From: Actinomycetota bacterium
GTDB taxonomy: Bacteria > Actinomycetota > Acidimicrobiia > Acidimicrobiales > Ilumatobacteraceae
Length of the DNA stretch: 5,607 nucleotides
Direction of reading: 5' to 3'
NCBI GenBank assembly: GCA_018882725.1
Contig: VERK01000149.1
Span: 1-5,607 of the forward strand
Shown here: piece by piece, positions 1 to 5,536 of the stretch
Numbering within the stretch: the stretch's first letter is position 1
How the letters are laid out: each line of letters opens with the position of its first letter
Notes under the pieces: generated by a model
Databases searched by the model: none
The model's input: only the letters and a program-made list of their open reading frames with translations
Told to the model about the DNA's origin: nothing
Made by a program: the position numbers and the translations under genes

Positions 1-241
1 GCATCGAGCCGACCAGGGCGGCGAGAACGACACGCGGCATGCGGATCTCCCACAACACGGTGCTCTCGAGAGGTGAAACACCCGAGTCGATCGACACGAA
101 CGGAAGGTGGTCGAGCAACTCGAGCGGCACGCGCCACCACTCGGGTCCGGCCGGACCGATCATGGCACCGAACAAGAACGCGACGGCGAGCAGCAGGCCC
201 GCACCGGGCAGCCACCACGAACGTCGCGTCGAGTCGGTCAT
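1..241 (-). CDS. btuC: FecCD/BtuC-type ABC transporter permease, N-terminal part (cut by left edge)
   Basis: This is the first 80 residues of an inner-membrane permease that would form the channel of a cobalamin (or related metal chelate) importer; the gene continues beyond position 1. The N-terminus shows a short basic cytoplasmic stretch (TDSTRRSWW), a hydrophobic segment at about residues 12-29 (LPGAGLLLAVAFLFGAMI), then a periplasm-like stretch. Near residues 66-76 comes the family-typical lead-in to the second helix, IRMPRVVLAALVGSM, which matches the R-L-P-R-x-x-x-A-x-x-x-G pattern of FecCD permeases. The ATG at 241-239 follows the stop of the upstream btuF-like gene after a single base, so the two are probably translationally coupled and co-transcribed from the riboswitch-controlled leader. 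Family assignment is good; cobalamin as the substrate is inferred from the riboswitch and the cob operon. An ATPase gene (btuD) would be expected further left but is not visible. Confidence 0.8.
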   Translation of the reverse strand, partial: MTDSTRRSWWLPGAGLLLAVAFLFGAMIGPAGPEWWRVPLELLDHLPFVSIDSGVSPLESTVLWEIRMPRVVLAALVGSM

Positions 242-242
242 G

Positions 243-1148
243 TCAGCCGACCACTCCGGCAATGGCTTCACCGATGGCGTAGAGGTAGTCAACGATGCGC
301 GGACCCCAGCGCGAAGCCAGGTCGTCGTCCATCGCGATCACGCCTCCGTTCAGCACCGCGCTCATACCTTCCCAACCCGGGCGCGCCGCGACGGCTTCGG
401 GCGTGACACCACAGCACTTCGTGTCGGCAAGGAAGACGAGATCAGGATCCTGGCTCACGATGAATTCGGCCGAGAGTTGCGGGTAGTCGCTCGTCCCTTC
501 GCTCGCGTCGGCGATGTTCTGCAACCCGAACAACTCGTACAAGGAACCGACGAACGTGTTGGACGTGACCGAGTAATACGTGTCGTCGAGCTCGTGATAC
601 AAGGTCAGCGGCTCATCCAGCATCGGCGCCTGAGCGAGGATCGACTCGACCGCCGAGCGCATGGTTCCGATGATCTCGTTGCTTCGTTCGGTGCGACCGA
701 TGATCGCCGCGAGCTCCTCGATCTGCGCGTACACGTCGTCGAGCGAGGCCGGCGGCAGGCCGATCCAGACCGGAATGTCGATCGCTTCGAGTTGCGCCTT
801 GATGCCCATCGAGTCGTCGGCGATGATCACGAGGTCGGGCTCGTACTCAGCGATGGCTTCGACGTTGGGCTCGAAGGCCGACAGGTCGGTGAGCACTGCG
901 GAGGCTTCGGGCGGGTAGTTCGACAGCGAATCGACCGCCACCACCTGGTCGGCGGCCCCGAGCGCGTACAGCATCTCGGTGTGGGTGGGTGACAACGACA
1001 CGATGCGCTGCGGGACGTCGGACGGCTCGGCGACGGACGTATCAGTGGCGGACATGTCGGGTGACGACGAGTCGTCTCCCCCGCACGATGCCAGTGCGAA
1101 CAAAGAAAAAGCGCCGACCAGTAATCGACGCGCTGCTGACTTTCTCAT
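243..1148 (-). CDS. btuF: Cobalamin ABC transporter substrate-binding lipoprotein (BtuF-like)
   Basis: This is a predicted extracytoplasmic binding protein that delivers cobalamin or another corrinoid to the adjoining permease. From the ATG at 1148 it is 301 residues. It starts with a lipoprotein signal peptide: basic RKSAARR, a hydrophobic core, and the lipobox LASC at residues 19-22, so Cys22 would be lipidated. A Ser/Asp-rich linker (about 23-47) leads to the periplasmic-binding domain, which begins RIVSLSPTHTEMLYALG (48-64) and has YPPEA (78-82), DLVIIAD, RPGW (256-259) and a final WGPRIVDYL helix. These are typical of the BtuF/FhuD/TroA fold. The reading frame opens further up at 1205, but 1148 is the right start: the lipoprotein signal begins there and GAGGAGG lies 5 nt upstream (1154-1160). 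Expression is very likely controlled by the cobalamin riboswitch just upstream. An adjacent Cys pair (C245-C246) lies in DTKCCGV. Another chelate as ligand is possible but less likely given the riboswitch. Confidence 0.9.
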   Translation of the reverse strand: MRKSAARRLLVGAFSLFALASCGGDDSSSPDMSATDTSVAEPSDVPQRIVSLSPTHTEMLYALGAADQVVAVDSLSNYPPEASAVLTDLSAFEPNVEAIAEYEPDLVIIADDSMGIKAQLEAIDIPVWIGLPPASLDDVYAQIEELAAIIGRTERSNEIIGTMRSAVESILAQAPMLDEPLTLYHELDDTYYSVTSNTFVGSLYELFGLQNIADASEGTSDYPQLSAEFIVSQDPDLVFLADTKCCGVTPEAVAARPGWEGMSAVLNGGVIAMDDDLASRWGPRIVDYLYAIGEAIAGVVG

Positions 1149-1226
1149 GTGGGCCTCCTCAAGCCTGAGGAGGCAAGAGGAGTGCGAGACTGTCTCGCGA
1201 TCCACCCTTGCCTCGAGGGTTGACTC
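1149..1226 (-). promoter_or_regulatory. Riboswitch expression platform with RBS-sequestering hairpin
   Basis: This leader segment lies between the cobalamin aptamer and the btuF start codon. A perfect 8-bp hairpin with a 4-nt loop (CCTCCTCA at 1173-1166 pairing with TGAGGAGG at 1161-1154, read on the minus strand) buries the Shine-Dalgarno sequence GAGGAGG. A competing helix is possible: GAGGCAAG (1214-1207) with CTTGCCTC (1177-1170). It shares bases 1170-1173 with the hairpin, so both cannot form, and it encloses a third hairpin, GCGAGAC/GTCTCGC (1198-1192 with 1190-1184). The arrangement fits control of translation initiation, with cobalamin expected to favour the closed RBS. The pairings are read directly from sequence; which state the ligand favours is inferred from the family, where B12 usually represses. 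There is no U-run, so an intrinsic transcription terminator is unlikely. Confidence 0.75.
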
Positions 1227-1332
1227 GCACGCAGGTCAGGCGACCGGACTCGTCGTCCTCGGATGAACCGAGACGAACCACCGTTGCGGGACAGTGCCGG
1301 GATCTCACCGGACTTCGCTGAACTGTGCGTGC
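1227..1332 (-). promoter_or_regulatory. Cobalamin riboswitch aptamer (compact form)
   Basis: On the minus strand the leader of btuF carries the conserved cobalamin riboswitch core. AAGTCCGGTGAGATCCCGG (P4 stem CCGG/CCGG, 1311-1297) is followed by CACTGTCCCGCAACGGTG (P5, 1296-1279), which includes the highly conserved CCGCAACGGT. Then comes a peripheral hairpin (TCGTC-TCGG / CCGA-GACGA, 1276-1253, one bulge), followed by GAGTCCGGTCGCCTGACCTGCG, the usual 3' conserved segment. The closing helix P1 is GCACGCA (1332-1326) with TGCGTGC (1233-1227), and TCAG/CTGA (1321-1318 with 1239-1236) stacks inside it. At about 106 nt it is far shorter than the roughly 200-nt adenosylcobalamin aptamers of enterobacteria, because only one short hairpin occupies the peripheral domain. 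It should sense cobalamin and control btuF and the permease. Which cobalamin form it prefers cannot be read by eye. Confidence 0.9.
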
Positions 1333-1352
1333 CGACTATTGCCGGCTCGACG

Positions 1353-1381
1353 ACCATAACACCGCTGGTCCGTCGAGGGAA
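1353..1381 (-). promoter_or_regulatory. Candidate promoter for the riboswitch-btuF leader
   Basis: On the minus strand a TATGGT hexamer (1358-1353; 4 of 6 match to TATAAT) is preceded at exactly 17 nt by TTCCCT (1381-1376; 3 of 6 match to TTGACA). A start near 1346 would begin the transcript about 14 nt before the aptamer's closing helix, which is a sensible position for a riboswitch leader. The match is moderate and high-GC promoters are hard to call by eye, so this rests mainly on placement. Confidence 0.4.
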
Positions 1382-1437
1382 GTGGATCCGGAGAAGTCGG
1401 GGCCGGAACGATCTCGCTCACCCCGTCGACCTGGTCG

Positions 1438-1443
1438 TAGCCT
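1438..1443 (+). promoter_or_regulatory. Candidate -10 element for a leaderless cobO transcript
   Basis: TAGCCT fits the TANNNT pattern of actinobacterial -10 elements and ends 6 nt before the cobO ATG. Transcription would therefore start at or next to the start codon. No Shine-Dalgarno sequence is present before cobO, which fits a leaderless mRNA. No convincing -35 was seen. The rest of 1333-1449 holds no gene and no second riboswitch motif that I can see. Confidence 0.25.
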
Positions 1444-1449
1444 CGCCCC

Positions 1450-2019
1450 ATGACCCGAACCGAGGCGCTCAGCGAAGATCCGCGCCCCAGCGATCTGCGC
1501 ACCACCGATTCGCTCGTGATCGTGCTCACCGGCGACGGGAAGGGAAAGAGCAGTTCGGCCTTCGGCATGGTTCTGCGCGCGCTGGCCCGCGGCTGGAAAG
1601 TTGCCGTCGTGCAGTTCATCAAGTCGAGCGAGTGGCAAGCGGGTGAACAGAAGATGTGCGAGCAGCTCGGCGTCACCTGGCACGCACTCGGCGGGGGCTT
1701 CACGTGGGACTCGGCGAACATCGAGCACGATCGCACGCTGGCCGCCGATGCGTGGAAGACCGCAACCGGCATCATCGAGTCGGGCGAGTTCGATCTGGTG
1801 GTTCTCGACGAAGTCACCTATCTCATGTCGTGGAAGTGGGTCGAAGCCGCCGACATCGTGTCGACCATCGCCCATCGTCCACGCCACGTCAGCATCGTCT
1901 GCACCGGCCGTGACGCTCCCGATTCGCTCGTCGAACTGGCCGACACCGTCACGTCGATGACCAACGTGAAGCACGCGTACGACCGCGGCATCGCAGCCAA
2001 GCGCGGCCTCGACTACTGA
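1450..2019 (+). CDS. cobO: Cob(I)alamin/corrinoid adenosyltransferase (CobO/CobA/BtuR family)
   Basis: This cytoplasmic enzyme transfers the 5'-deoxyadenosyl group of ATP to the cobalt of reduced corrinoids, making adenosylcobinamide or adenosylcobalamin. The 189 residues are the usual family length. The P-loop is TGDGKGKSS (27-35), followed by the family-typical AFGMVLRALARGWKVAVVQFIK. GEQ (65-67), GFTWD (83-87), the Walker-B-like LVVLDEVTY (116-124), CTGRDAP and a C-terminal AAKRGLDY are also CobA/CobO signatures. The ATG at 1450 gives a short N-terminal extension before the core, as is common in CobO. There is no Shine-Dalgarno site ahead of it, and a TAGCCT element suggests a leaderless start. 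It is the first gene of the cobO-U-T-S operon and its stop codon overlaps the next start (TGATG). It is divergent from the B12 uptake genes. Confidence 0.95.
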   Translation: MTRTEALSEDPRPSDLRTTDSLVIVLTGDGKGKSSSAFGMVLRALARGWKVAVVQFIKSSEWQAGEQKMCEQLGVTWHALGGGFTWDSANIEHDRTLAADAWKTATGIIESGEFDLVVLDEVTYLMSWKWVEAADIVSTIAHRPRHVSIVCTGRDAPDSLVELADTVTSMTNVKHAYDRGIAAKRGLDY

Positions 2020-2543
2020 TGCTCGTCGTCGTCACCGGCGGGGCTCGCAGCGGCAAGAGCACGTTCGCGGTCGAGTACGGACGTCGTCACGCCGGCCCGG
2101 TCGTCTTCGTGGCCACCGCACCGGCGATCGACGACGACATGCGCGTTCGTATCGATCGACATCGGGCCGAACGCCCCGACTGGCCCACGGTGGAAGAGCC
2201 GTGCGACCTCGTGCCGGTCGTTTCGTCAGCGGTGGCTGGTTCGCTCGTGATCGTCGACTGCCTCACGCTGTGGGTTTCGAACCTCATGTGGCGCGGAGAC
2301 ATCGATGCCCAGATCGAACGAGCCGCCGATGAACTCGCGTCATCGGTGCCTTCCGATGTCACCGCTCTCTTCGTCACCAACGAAGTGGGTCTGGGTGTGC
2401 ATCCCGAGACCGAACTCGGCCGCCGTTACCGCGACCTTCTTGGACGCGTGAATCAACGGGTGGTAGCGGCCTCCGACCGCGCGCTCTTCATGGTGGCCGG
2501 CCGCGCGTTGCCACTGTCCGATCCGTGGGATCTCGTCTCATGA
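2019..2543 (+). CDS. cobU: Bifunctional adenosylcobinamide kinase / adenosylcobinamide-phosphate guanylyltransferase
   Basis: CobU (called CobP in some organisms) phosphorylates adenosylcobinamide and then transfers GMP from GTP, giving adenosylcobinamide-GDP, the activated half for nucleotide-loop assembly. The 174-residue length is typical. The P-loop is GGARSGKS (7-14). FVATA (30-34) is followed by DDDMRVRIDRHRAERPDW (38-55), in which His48 lines up with the guanylylated histidine of the family (His46 in Salmonella CobU). Next come VIVDCLTLWVSNL (77-89) and NEVGLGVHPE (121-130) with RYRDLLGRVNQ (136-146), all conserved. The ATG shares its A with the TGA of cobO, and its own TGA overlaps the cobT ATG (ATGA), so translation is probably coupled throughout. 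No Shine-Dalgarno site is visible. Function is secure from motifs and context. Confidence 0.95.
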   Translation: MLVVVTGGARSGKSTFAVEYGRRHAGPVVFVATAPAIDDDMRVRIDRHRAERPDWPTVEEPCDLVPVVSSAVAGSLVIVDCLTLWVSNLMWRGDIDAQIERAADELASSVPSDVTALFVTNEVGLGVHPETELGRRYRDLLGRVNQRVVAASDRALFMVAGRALPLSDPWDLVS

Positions 2544-3544
2544 GTCGCGCCTGGCTCGTCGAACAACTCGCATCGCTCACACCACCCGACTCGGCGAGTG
2601 CACAGGCCACGCGCGACCGAGTGAACGACATCTTGCGGCCGAGCGGAGCCTTGGCCCGTCTCGACGAGATCGCGATCTGGATCGCGTCGTGGCAGCGCTC
2701 GGCGCAGCCCGCGGTGTCGCGGCCGGTGGGGCTCATCTTCGCCGCGAACCACGGTGTGGCCGCCGCCGGTGTGAGCAACTACCCCGTCGAGGTCACGGCC
2801 GCGACGGTGGCCGCCTTCGAGGCTCACTCCTCGACCGTCACCGCGTTCGCCGACATCGCCGGTGCCACCGTGAGTGTGGTCGACGTCGGCGTGAACGAGC
2901 CGAGCAACGACTTCCGCACGATGCGAGCGGTCGATGCCGAACGAGTCGACCACGTGATCGACGTGGCCCGTCGCACAGTGGACGCACTCGACACCGATCT
3001 GCTCGTGCTCGGCGAGATGGGAATCGGCAACACCACGGCGGCGGCCGCGGTTGCCCACGCGCTGTACGGCGGACAGGTGCACGAGTGGGTCGGTCGGGGC
3101 ACCGGCGTCGACGACGCCGGCCTGGCGCGCAAACAGCAGGCAGTGGCGCGCGGTGTGGCCCGCATGGAACGCGACGATCCCGATGCGTCGGGCATCGACG
3201 TGGTGGCCGAAGTGGGCGGACTCGAATTGGTGGCGATGGCGGCGGCGATCGTGGCGGCGCGTCAACGCTCGCTACCGGTTCTTCTCGACGGGTACGTCGT
3301 GTCGGCGGCCGCAGCGGCTCTGCTCGATCATCATCGCGACGCGCTCGCACACTGTCGGGCCGGACACCGTTCGGCCGAACCTGGTCACCGCCGTCTGCTC
3401 GCGCTCATGGGTCTCGACCCGTTGCTCGATCTCGACATGCGTCTCGGCGAGGCGAGTGGAGCAATGGCGGCGGTGCCGCTGGTGCGCATGGCGTGCGCCG
3501 CGGTCACTCGAGTTCCGACGTTCACCGAATGGTTCTCTCGATGA
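2540..3544 (+). CDS. cobT: Nicotinate-nucleotide--dimethylbenzimidazole phosphoribosyltransferase
   Basis: CobT moves the phosphoribosyl group of nicotinate mononucleotide onto 5,6-dimethylbenzimidazole to give alpha-ribazole phosphate, the lower-ligand half of cobalamin. From the ATG at 2540 it has 334 residues, close to the family's ~350. Motifs in order: NHGVAAAGVSNYP (70-82), GEMGIGNTT (158-166), GRGTGVDD (185-192), EVGG (224-227), LLDGYV (248-253), GHRSAEPGH (275-283) and MRLGEASGA (300-308), where Glu304 corresponds to the catalytic glutamate (Glu317 in Salmonella). A GTG at 2525 in the same frame would add five residues, but the ATG overlapping the cobU stop as ATGA matches the other junctions and is preferred. 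The gene ends with another ATGA overlap into cobS. The name follows the enterobacterial scheme; in Rhizobium/Pseudomonas nomenclature this enzyme is CobU. Confidence 0.95.
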   Translation: MSRAWLVEQLASLTPPDSASAQATRDRVNDILRPSGALARLDEIAIWIASWQRSAQPAVSRPVGLIFAANHGVAAAGVSNYPVEVTAATVAAFEAHSSTVTAFADIAGATVSVVDVGVNEPSNDFRTMRAVDAERVDHVIDVARRTVDALDTDLLVLGEMGIGNTTAAAAVAHALYGGQVHEWVGRGTGVDDAGLARKQQAVARGVARMERDDPDASGIDVVAEVGGLELVAMAAAIVAARQRSLPVLLDGYVVSAAAAALLDHHRDALAHCRAGHRSAEPGHRRLLALMGLDPLLDLDMRLGEASGAMAAVPLVRMACAAVTRVPTFTEWFSR

Positions 3545-4296
3545 CCGGATTCATCGGCGCCCTCGTGTTCCTCACACGCGTCCCGATTCGCACACGTCGT
3601 TCGCTCGACACCGCCACGAGTGTGCCGTGGTTCCCGGTCGCCGGTCTCCTTATCGGCGCTGTGGTCGGTGGTGTCGCCGCGCTTCTCGAACCGTGGGCGT
3701 CACCGTCGGTGGCGGCCGTCGTCGCCGTGAGCATCGGCTTGCTCGTGACCGGCTGCTTCCACGAGGACGGTTTGGCCGATGTGGCCGACGCGTTCGTGGG
3801 TGGCTGGACACGCGACGATCGTCTGCGCATCCTGAAAGATCCGCGTCACGGAACGTACGGAGTGGCCGCGCTAGTGGCGTCGGTGCTCGTGCGCGTTCTC
3901 GCCCTCGGAACTCTCGTGTCGTACGGCCCCCGGGTCGCGTTCGCCGGGGCCGTTGTTGCGCATGGTCTGGCTCGTTCGGGCGCCGTGGGCACGATGATCG
4001 TGGGGCGACCGGCCACCGGAGACGGACTCGGCGCCGACTACGTGGCGCGGCTGGCCCGAGGTCGAAGTGCACTGGGTATCACCGTCGCGCTGATCGCGAG
4101 CGTCGCCCTCGTCGGTTGGTGGGCCGCCGTGGCCATCGGCATGGTGGTTCTGTCGGCGTGGGCCGTGTCGGCATGGGCGACACGGCGTATCGGGGGCTTC
4201 TCGGGTGACGTGCTCGGCGCCATCGAGCAAGTCGGAGAGATGACCGTGCTGGTCGCCCTCTCGATCGTCGCTGGTCACCACCAACTCTGGTGGTGA
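3541..4296 (+). CDS. cobS: Adenosylcobinamide-GDP ribazoletransferase (cobalamin-5'-phosphate synthase)
   Basis: CobS is an integral membrane enzyme that joins adenosylcobinamide-GDP with alpha-ribazole (phosphate), the final joining step of nucleotide-loop assembly. The 251 residues are typical. It begins MTGFIGALVFLTRVP, the usual N-terminus, followed by WFPVAGLLIG (30-39). The metal- and substrate-binding signature is HEDGLADVADAFVGG (74-88), then RILKDPRHGTYG (96-107), and late in the protein GGFSGDVLGAIEQVGE (218-233). Several strongly hydrophobic stretches (about 32-49, 56-72, 108-140 and two after 176) fit a multi-pass membrane protein. The start ATG overlaps the cobT TGA. The reading frame stays open far upstream, but that part is an out-of-frame reading of cobT and should not be included. 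The last codons and the TGA lie inside a perfect hairpin, and this is the last gene of the operon. Confidence 0.95.
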   Translation: MTGFIGALVFLTRVPIRTRRSLDTATSVPWFPVAGLLIGAVVGGVAALLEPWASPSVAAVVAVSIGLLVTGCFHEDGLADVADAFVGGWTRDDRLRILKDPRHGTYGVAALVASVLVRVLALGTLVSYGPRVAFAGAVVAHGLARSGAVGTMIVGRPATGDGLGADYVARLARGRSALGITVALIASVALVGWWAAVAIGMVVLSAWAVSAWATRRIGGFSGDVLGAIEQVGEMTVLVALSIVAGHHQLWW

Positions 4297-4297
4297 C
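4274..4297. terminator. Perfect hairpin between convergent cobS and aspartate aminotransferase genes
   Basis: GTCACCACCA (4274-4283), loop ACTC, TGGTGGTGAC (4288-4297) form a flawless 10-bp stem that reads the same way from both strands. The 3' arm contains the cobS TGA (4294-4296), and the opposing aminotransferase gene stops at 4304, 7 bp beyond cobS. There is no T-run on either side, so it is not a textbook intrinsic terminator. Its location at a convergent junction suggests bidirectional termination or 3'-end protection of U-tract-less type, as proposed for actinobacteria. The structure is certain; the role is inferred. Confidence 0.55.
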
Positions 4298-4303
4298 GAC
4301 TCG

Positions 4304-5527
4304 TCACGCCTTGGCGACGAGATCGGCGATGCGCCGGATGCCTTCTTCGAGATCGGCGTCACCGAGGGCGAACGAGAAGCGCGCGTAACCGGGCGACCCG
4401 AACGCTTCACCCGGTACGAACGCCACCTTGGCTTCCGAGAGAACGATGTCGGCCAGCTCCATCGAGTTGTTGGCGACCTTGCCGTTGATCTTCTTGCCGA
4501 GCAGACCAGTGACGTTCGGGTAGCAGTAGAAAGCACCCTGCGGTTCGATGCAGGTGACACCGGGAATGGCCGACAGCATCGAGTGCATGGTGCGGCCACG
4601 CCGTTCGAAAGCCGAGCGCATCATCTTCACGGCCTCGAGGTCGCCCGACACCGCGGCCTGAGCAGCCACCTGGGCCACGTTGCTCACGTTCGACGTAGCA
4701 TGGCTCTGGAAGTTGATGGCCGCCTTCATGACGTCGTTGGGTCCGATCATCCAACCCACGCGCCATCCGGTCATCGCGTAGGTCTTGGCCACACCGTTGA
4801 CGATGAGACATTGATCGGCAAGATCGGGAACGAGGGTCGGCATGCTCGCGAACTGATGCGGGCCATAGGTGAGGTGCTCGTAGATCTCGTCAGTGATGAC
4901 CCAGATGCCCTTCTTCACGGCCCACTCGCCGATGGCTTTCACTTCGTCGGGCGGGTACACCGCGCCGGACGGATTGTCGGGCGACACGAAGAGCAGCACC
5001 TTGGTGCGCGGCGTCAGCGCCTTCTCGAGTTGTTCGATGGTGACGCGGAAGCCAGTTTCTTCGTCGGTATCGATGATGACCGGCACACCACCGGCCAGAA
5101 CGATGGCTTCGGGATAAGTAGTCCAGTACGGCGCGGGCACGATCACTTCGTCGCCCGGATCGCACAACGCGGCGAAGGCCGTGAACACCGCGTGCTTGCC
5201 GCCGTTGGTGACGAGCACCTGATTGGCCGTGCACGAGAAGCCACTGTCACGCAGAGTCTTGGCGGCGATGGCTTCGCGCAGTTCGGGCAAACCGGCGGCC
5301 GGCGTGTAGCGGTGGAACTTCGGATCACGGCACGCGCGCACGGCCGCTTCGACGATGTGCTCGGGTGTCGGGAAATCGGGCTCGCCGGCGCCGAAGCCGA
5401 TCACGTTCTCGCCGGCCGCCTTGAGGGCCTTGGCCTTGGCGTCGACCGCGAGTGTGGCGGATTCCGCAATGGCGGCCAGCCGGGCAGATGTGCGATTCCG
5501 TTGGGGGGACGAACTCATGCCTGCCAT
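4304..5527 (-). CDS. aspC: Aspartate aminotransferase, PLP-dependent class I (I-beta-like)
   Basis: This cytosolic PLP enzyme exchanges amino groups between aspartate/oxaloacetate and glutamate/2-oxoglutarate. With 407 residues it is a full-length class I aminotransferase. Motifs in order: GAGEPDFPTP (46-55), YTPAAGLPELREAI (74-87), VTNGGKHAVF (106-115), PAPYWTTYPE (131-140), SPDNPSG (182-188, PLP-contacting Asn185), DEIYEHLTYG (213-222, Asp213 and Tyr216), NGVAKTYAMTGWR (244-256, Schiff-base Lys248) and PGYARFSFA (379-387, Arg383 for the substrate carboxylate). The G-V-A-K and MTGWR wording resembles the Thermus-type I-beta group. A second ATG at 5518 would remove MAG, and neither start has a clear Shine-Dalgarno site. 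It converges on cobS and diverges from serC with only 9 bp between start codons. Related transaminases (for example with prephenate activity) are hard to exclude by eye. Confidence 0.88.
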   Translation of the reverse strand: MAGMSSSPQRNRTSARLAAIAESATLAVDAKAKALKAAGENVIGFGAGEPDFPTPEHIVEAAVRACRDPKFHRYTPAAGLPELREAIAAKTLRDSGFSCTANQVLVTNGGKHAVFTAFAALCDPGDEVIVPAPYWTTYPEAIVLAGGVPVIIDTDEETGFRVTIEQLEKALTPRTKVLLFVSPDNPSGAVYPPDEVKAIGEWAVKKGIWVITDEIYEHLTYGPHQFASMPTLVPDLADQCLIVNGVAKTYAMTGWRVGWMIGPNDVMKAAINFQSHATSNVSNVAQVAAQAAVSGDLEAVKMMRSAFERRGRTMHSMLSAIPGVTCIEPQGAFYCYPNVTGLLGKKINGKVANNSMELADIVLSEAKVAFVPGEAFGSPGYARFSFALGDADLEEGIRRIADLVAKA

Positions 5528-5536
5528 GCTTACACA

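Noticed and set aside
39..992. Long plus-strand open frame of 317 codons opposite btuF
   Set aside because: It is Arg/Asp/His-rich with no domain and lies antisense to a well-supported lipoprotein gene; it is a by-product of high GC.
1149..1205. Upstream ATG at 1205 extending btuF by 19 residues
   Set aside because: The extension falls in the riboswitch expression platform, and the SD, basic n-region and lipobox all support the ATG at 1148.
1305..1974. Minus-strand open frames over the cobO region (170 and 212 codons)
   Set aside because: They overlap the clearly recognisable cobO and show no family motif and low-complexity composition.
2453..3265. 270-codon minus-strand frame opposite cobT
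   Set aside because: It is His/Arg/Gly-rich antisense sequence with no motif.
2689..3540. In-frame upstream extension of cobS to 535 codons
   Set aside because: The extension is an Arg/Gly-rich reading of cobT in the wrong frame; CobS proteins are about 250 residues and the ATGA overlap at 3541 is the natural start.
3051..4208. 385-codon plus-strand frame across cobT and cobS
   Set aside because: It is Arg/Trp/Ser-rich with no domain and is out of frame with two well-conserved enzymes.
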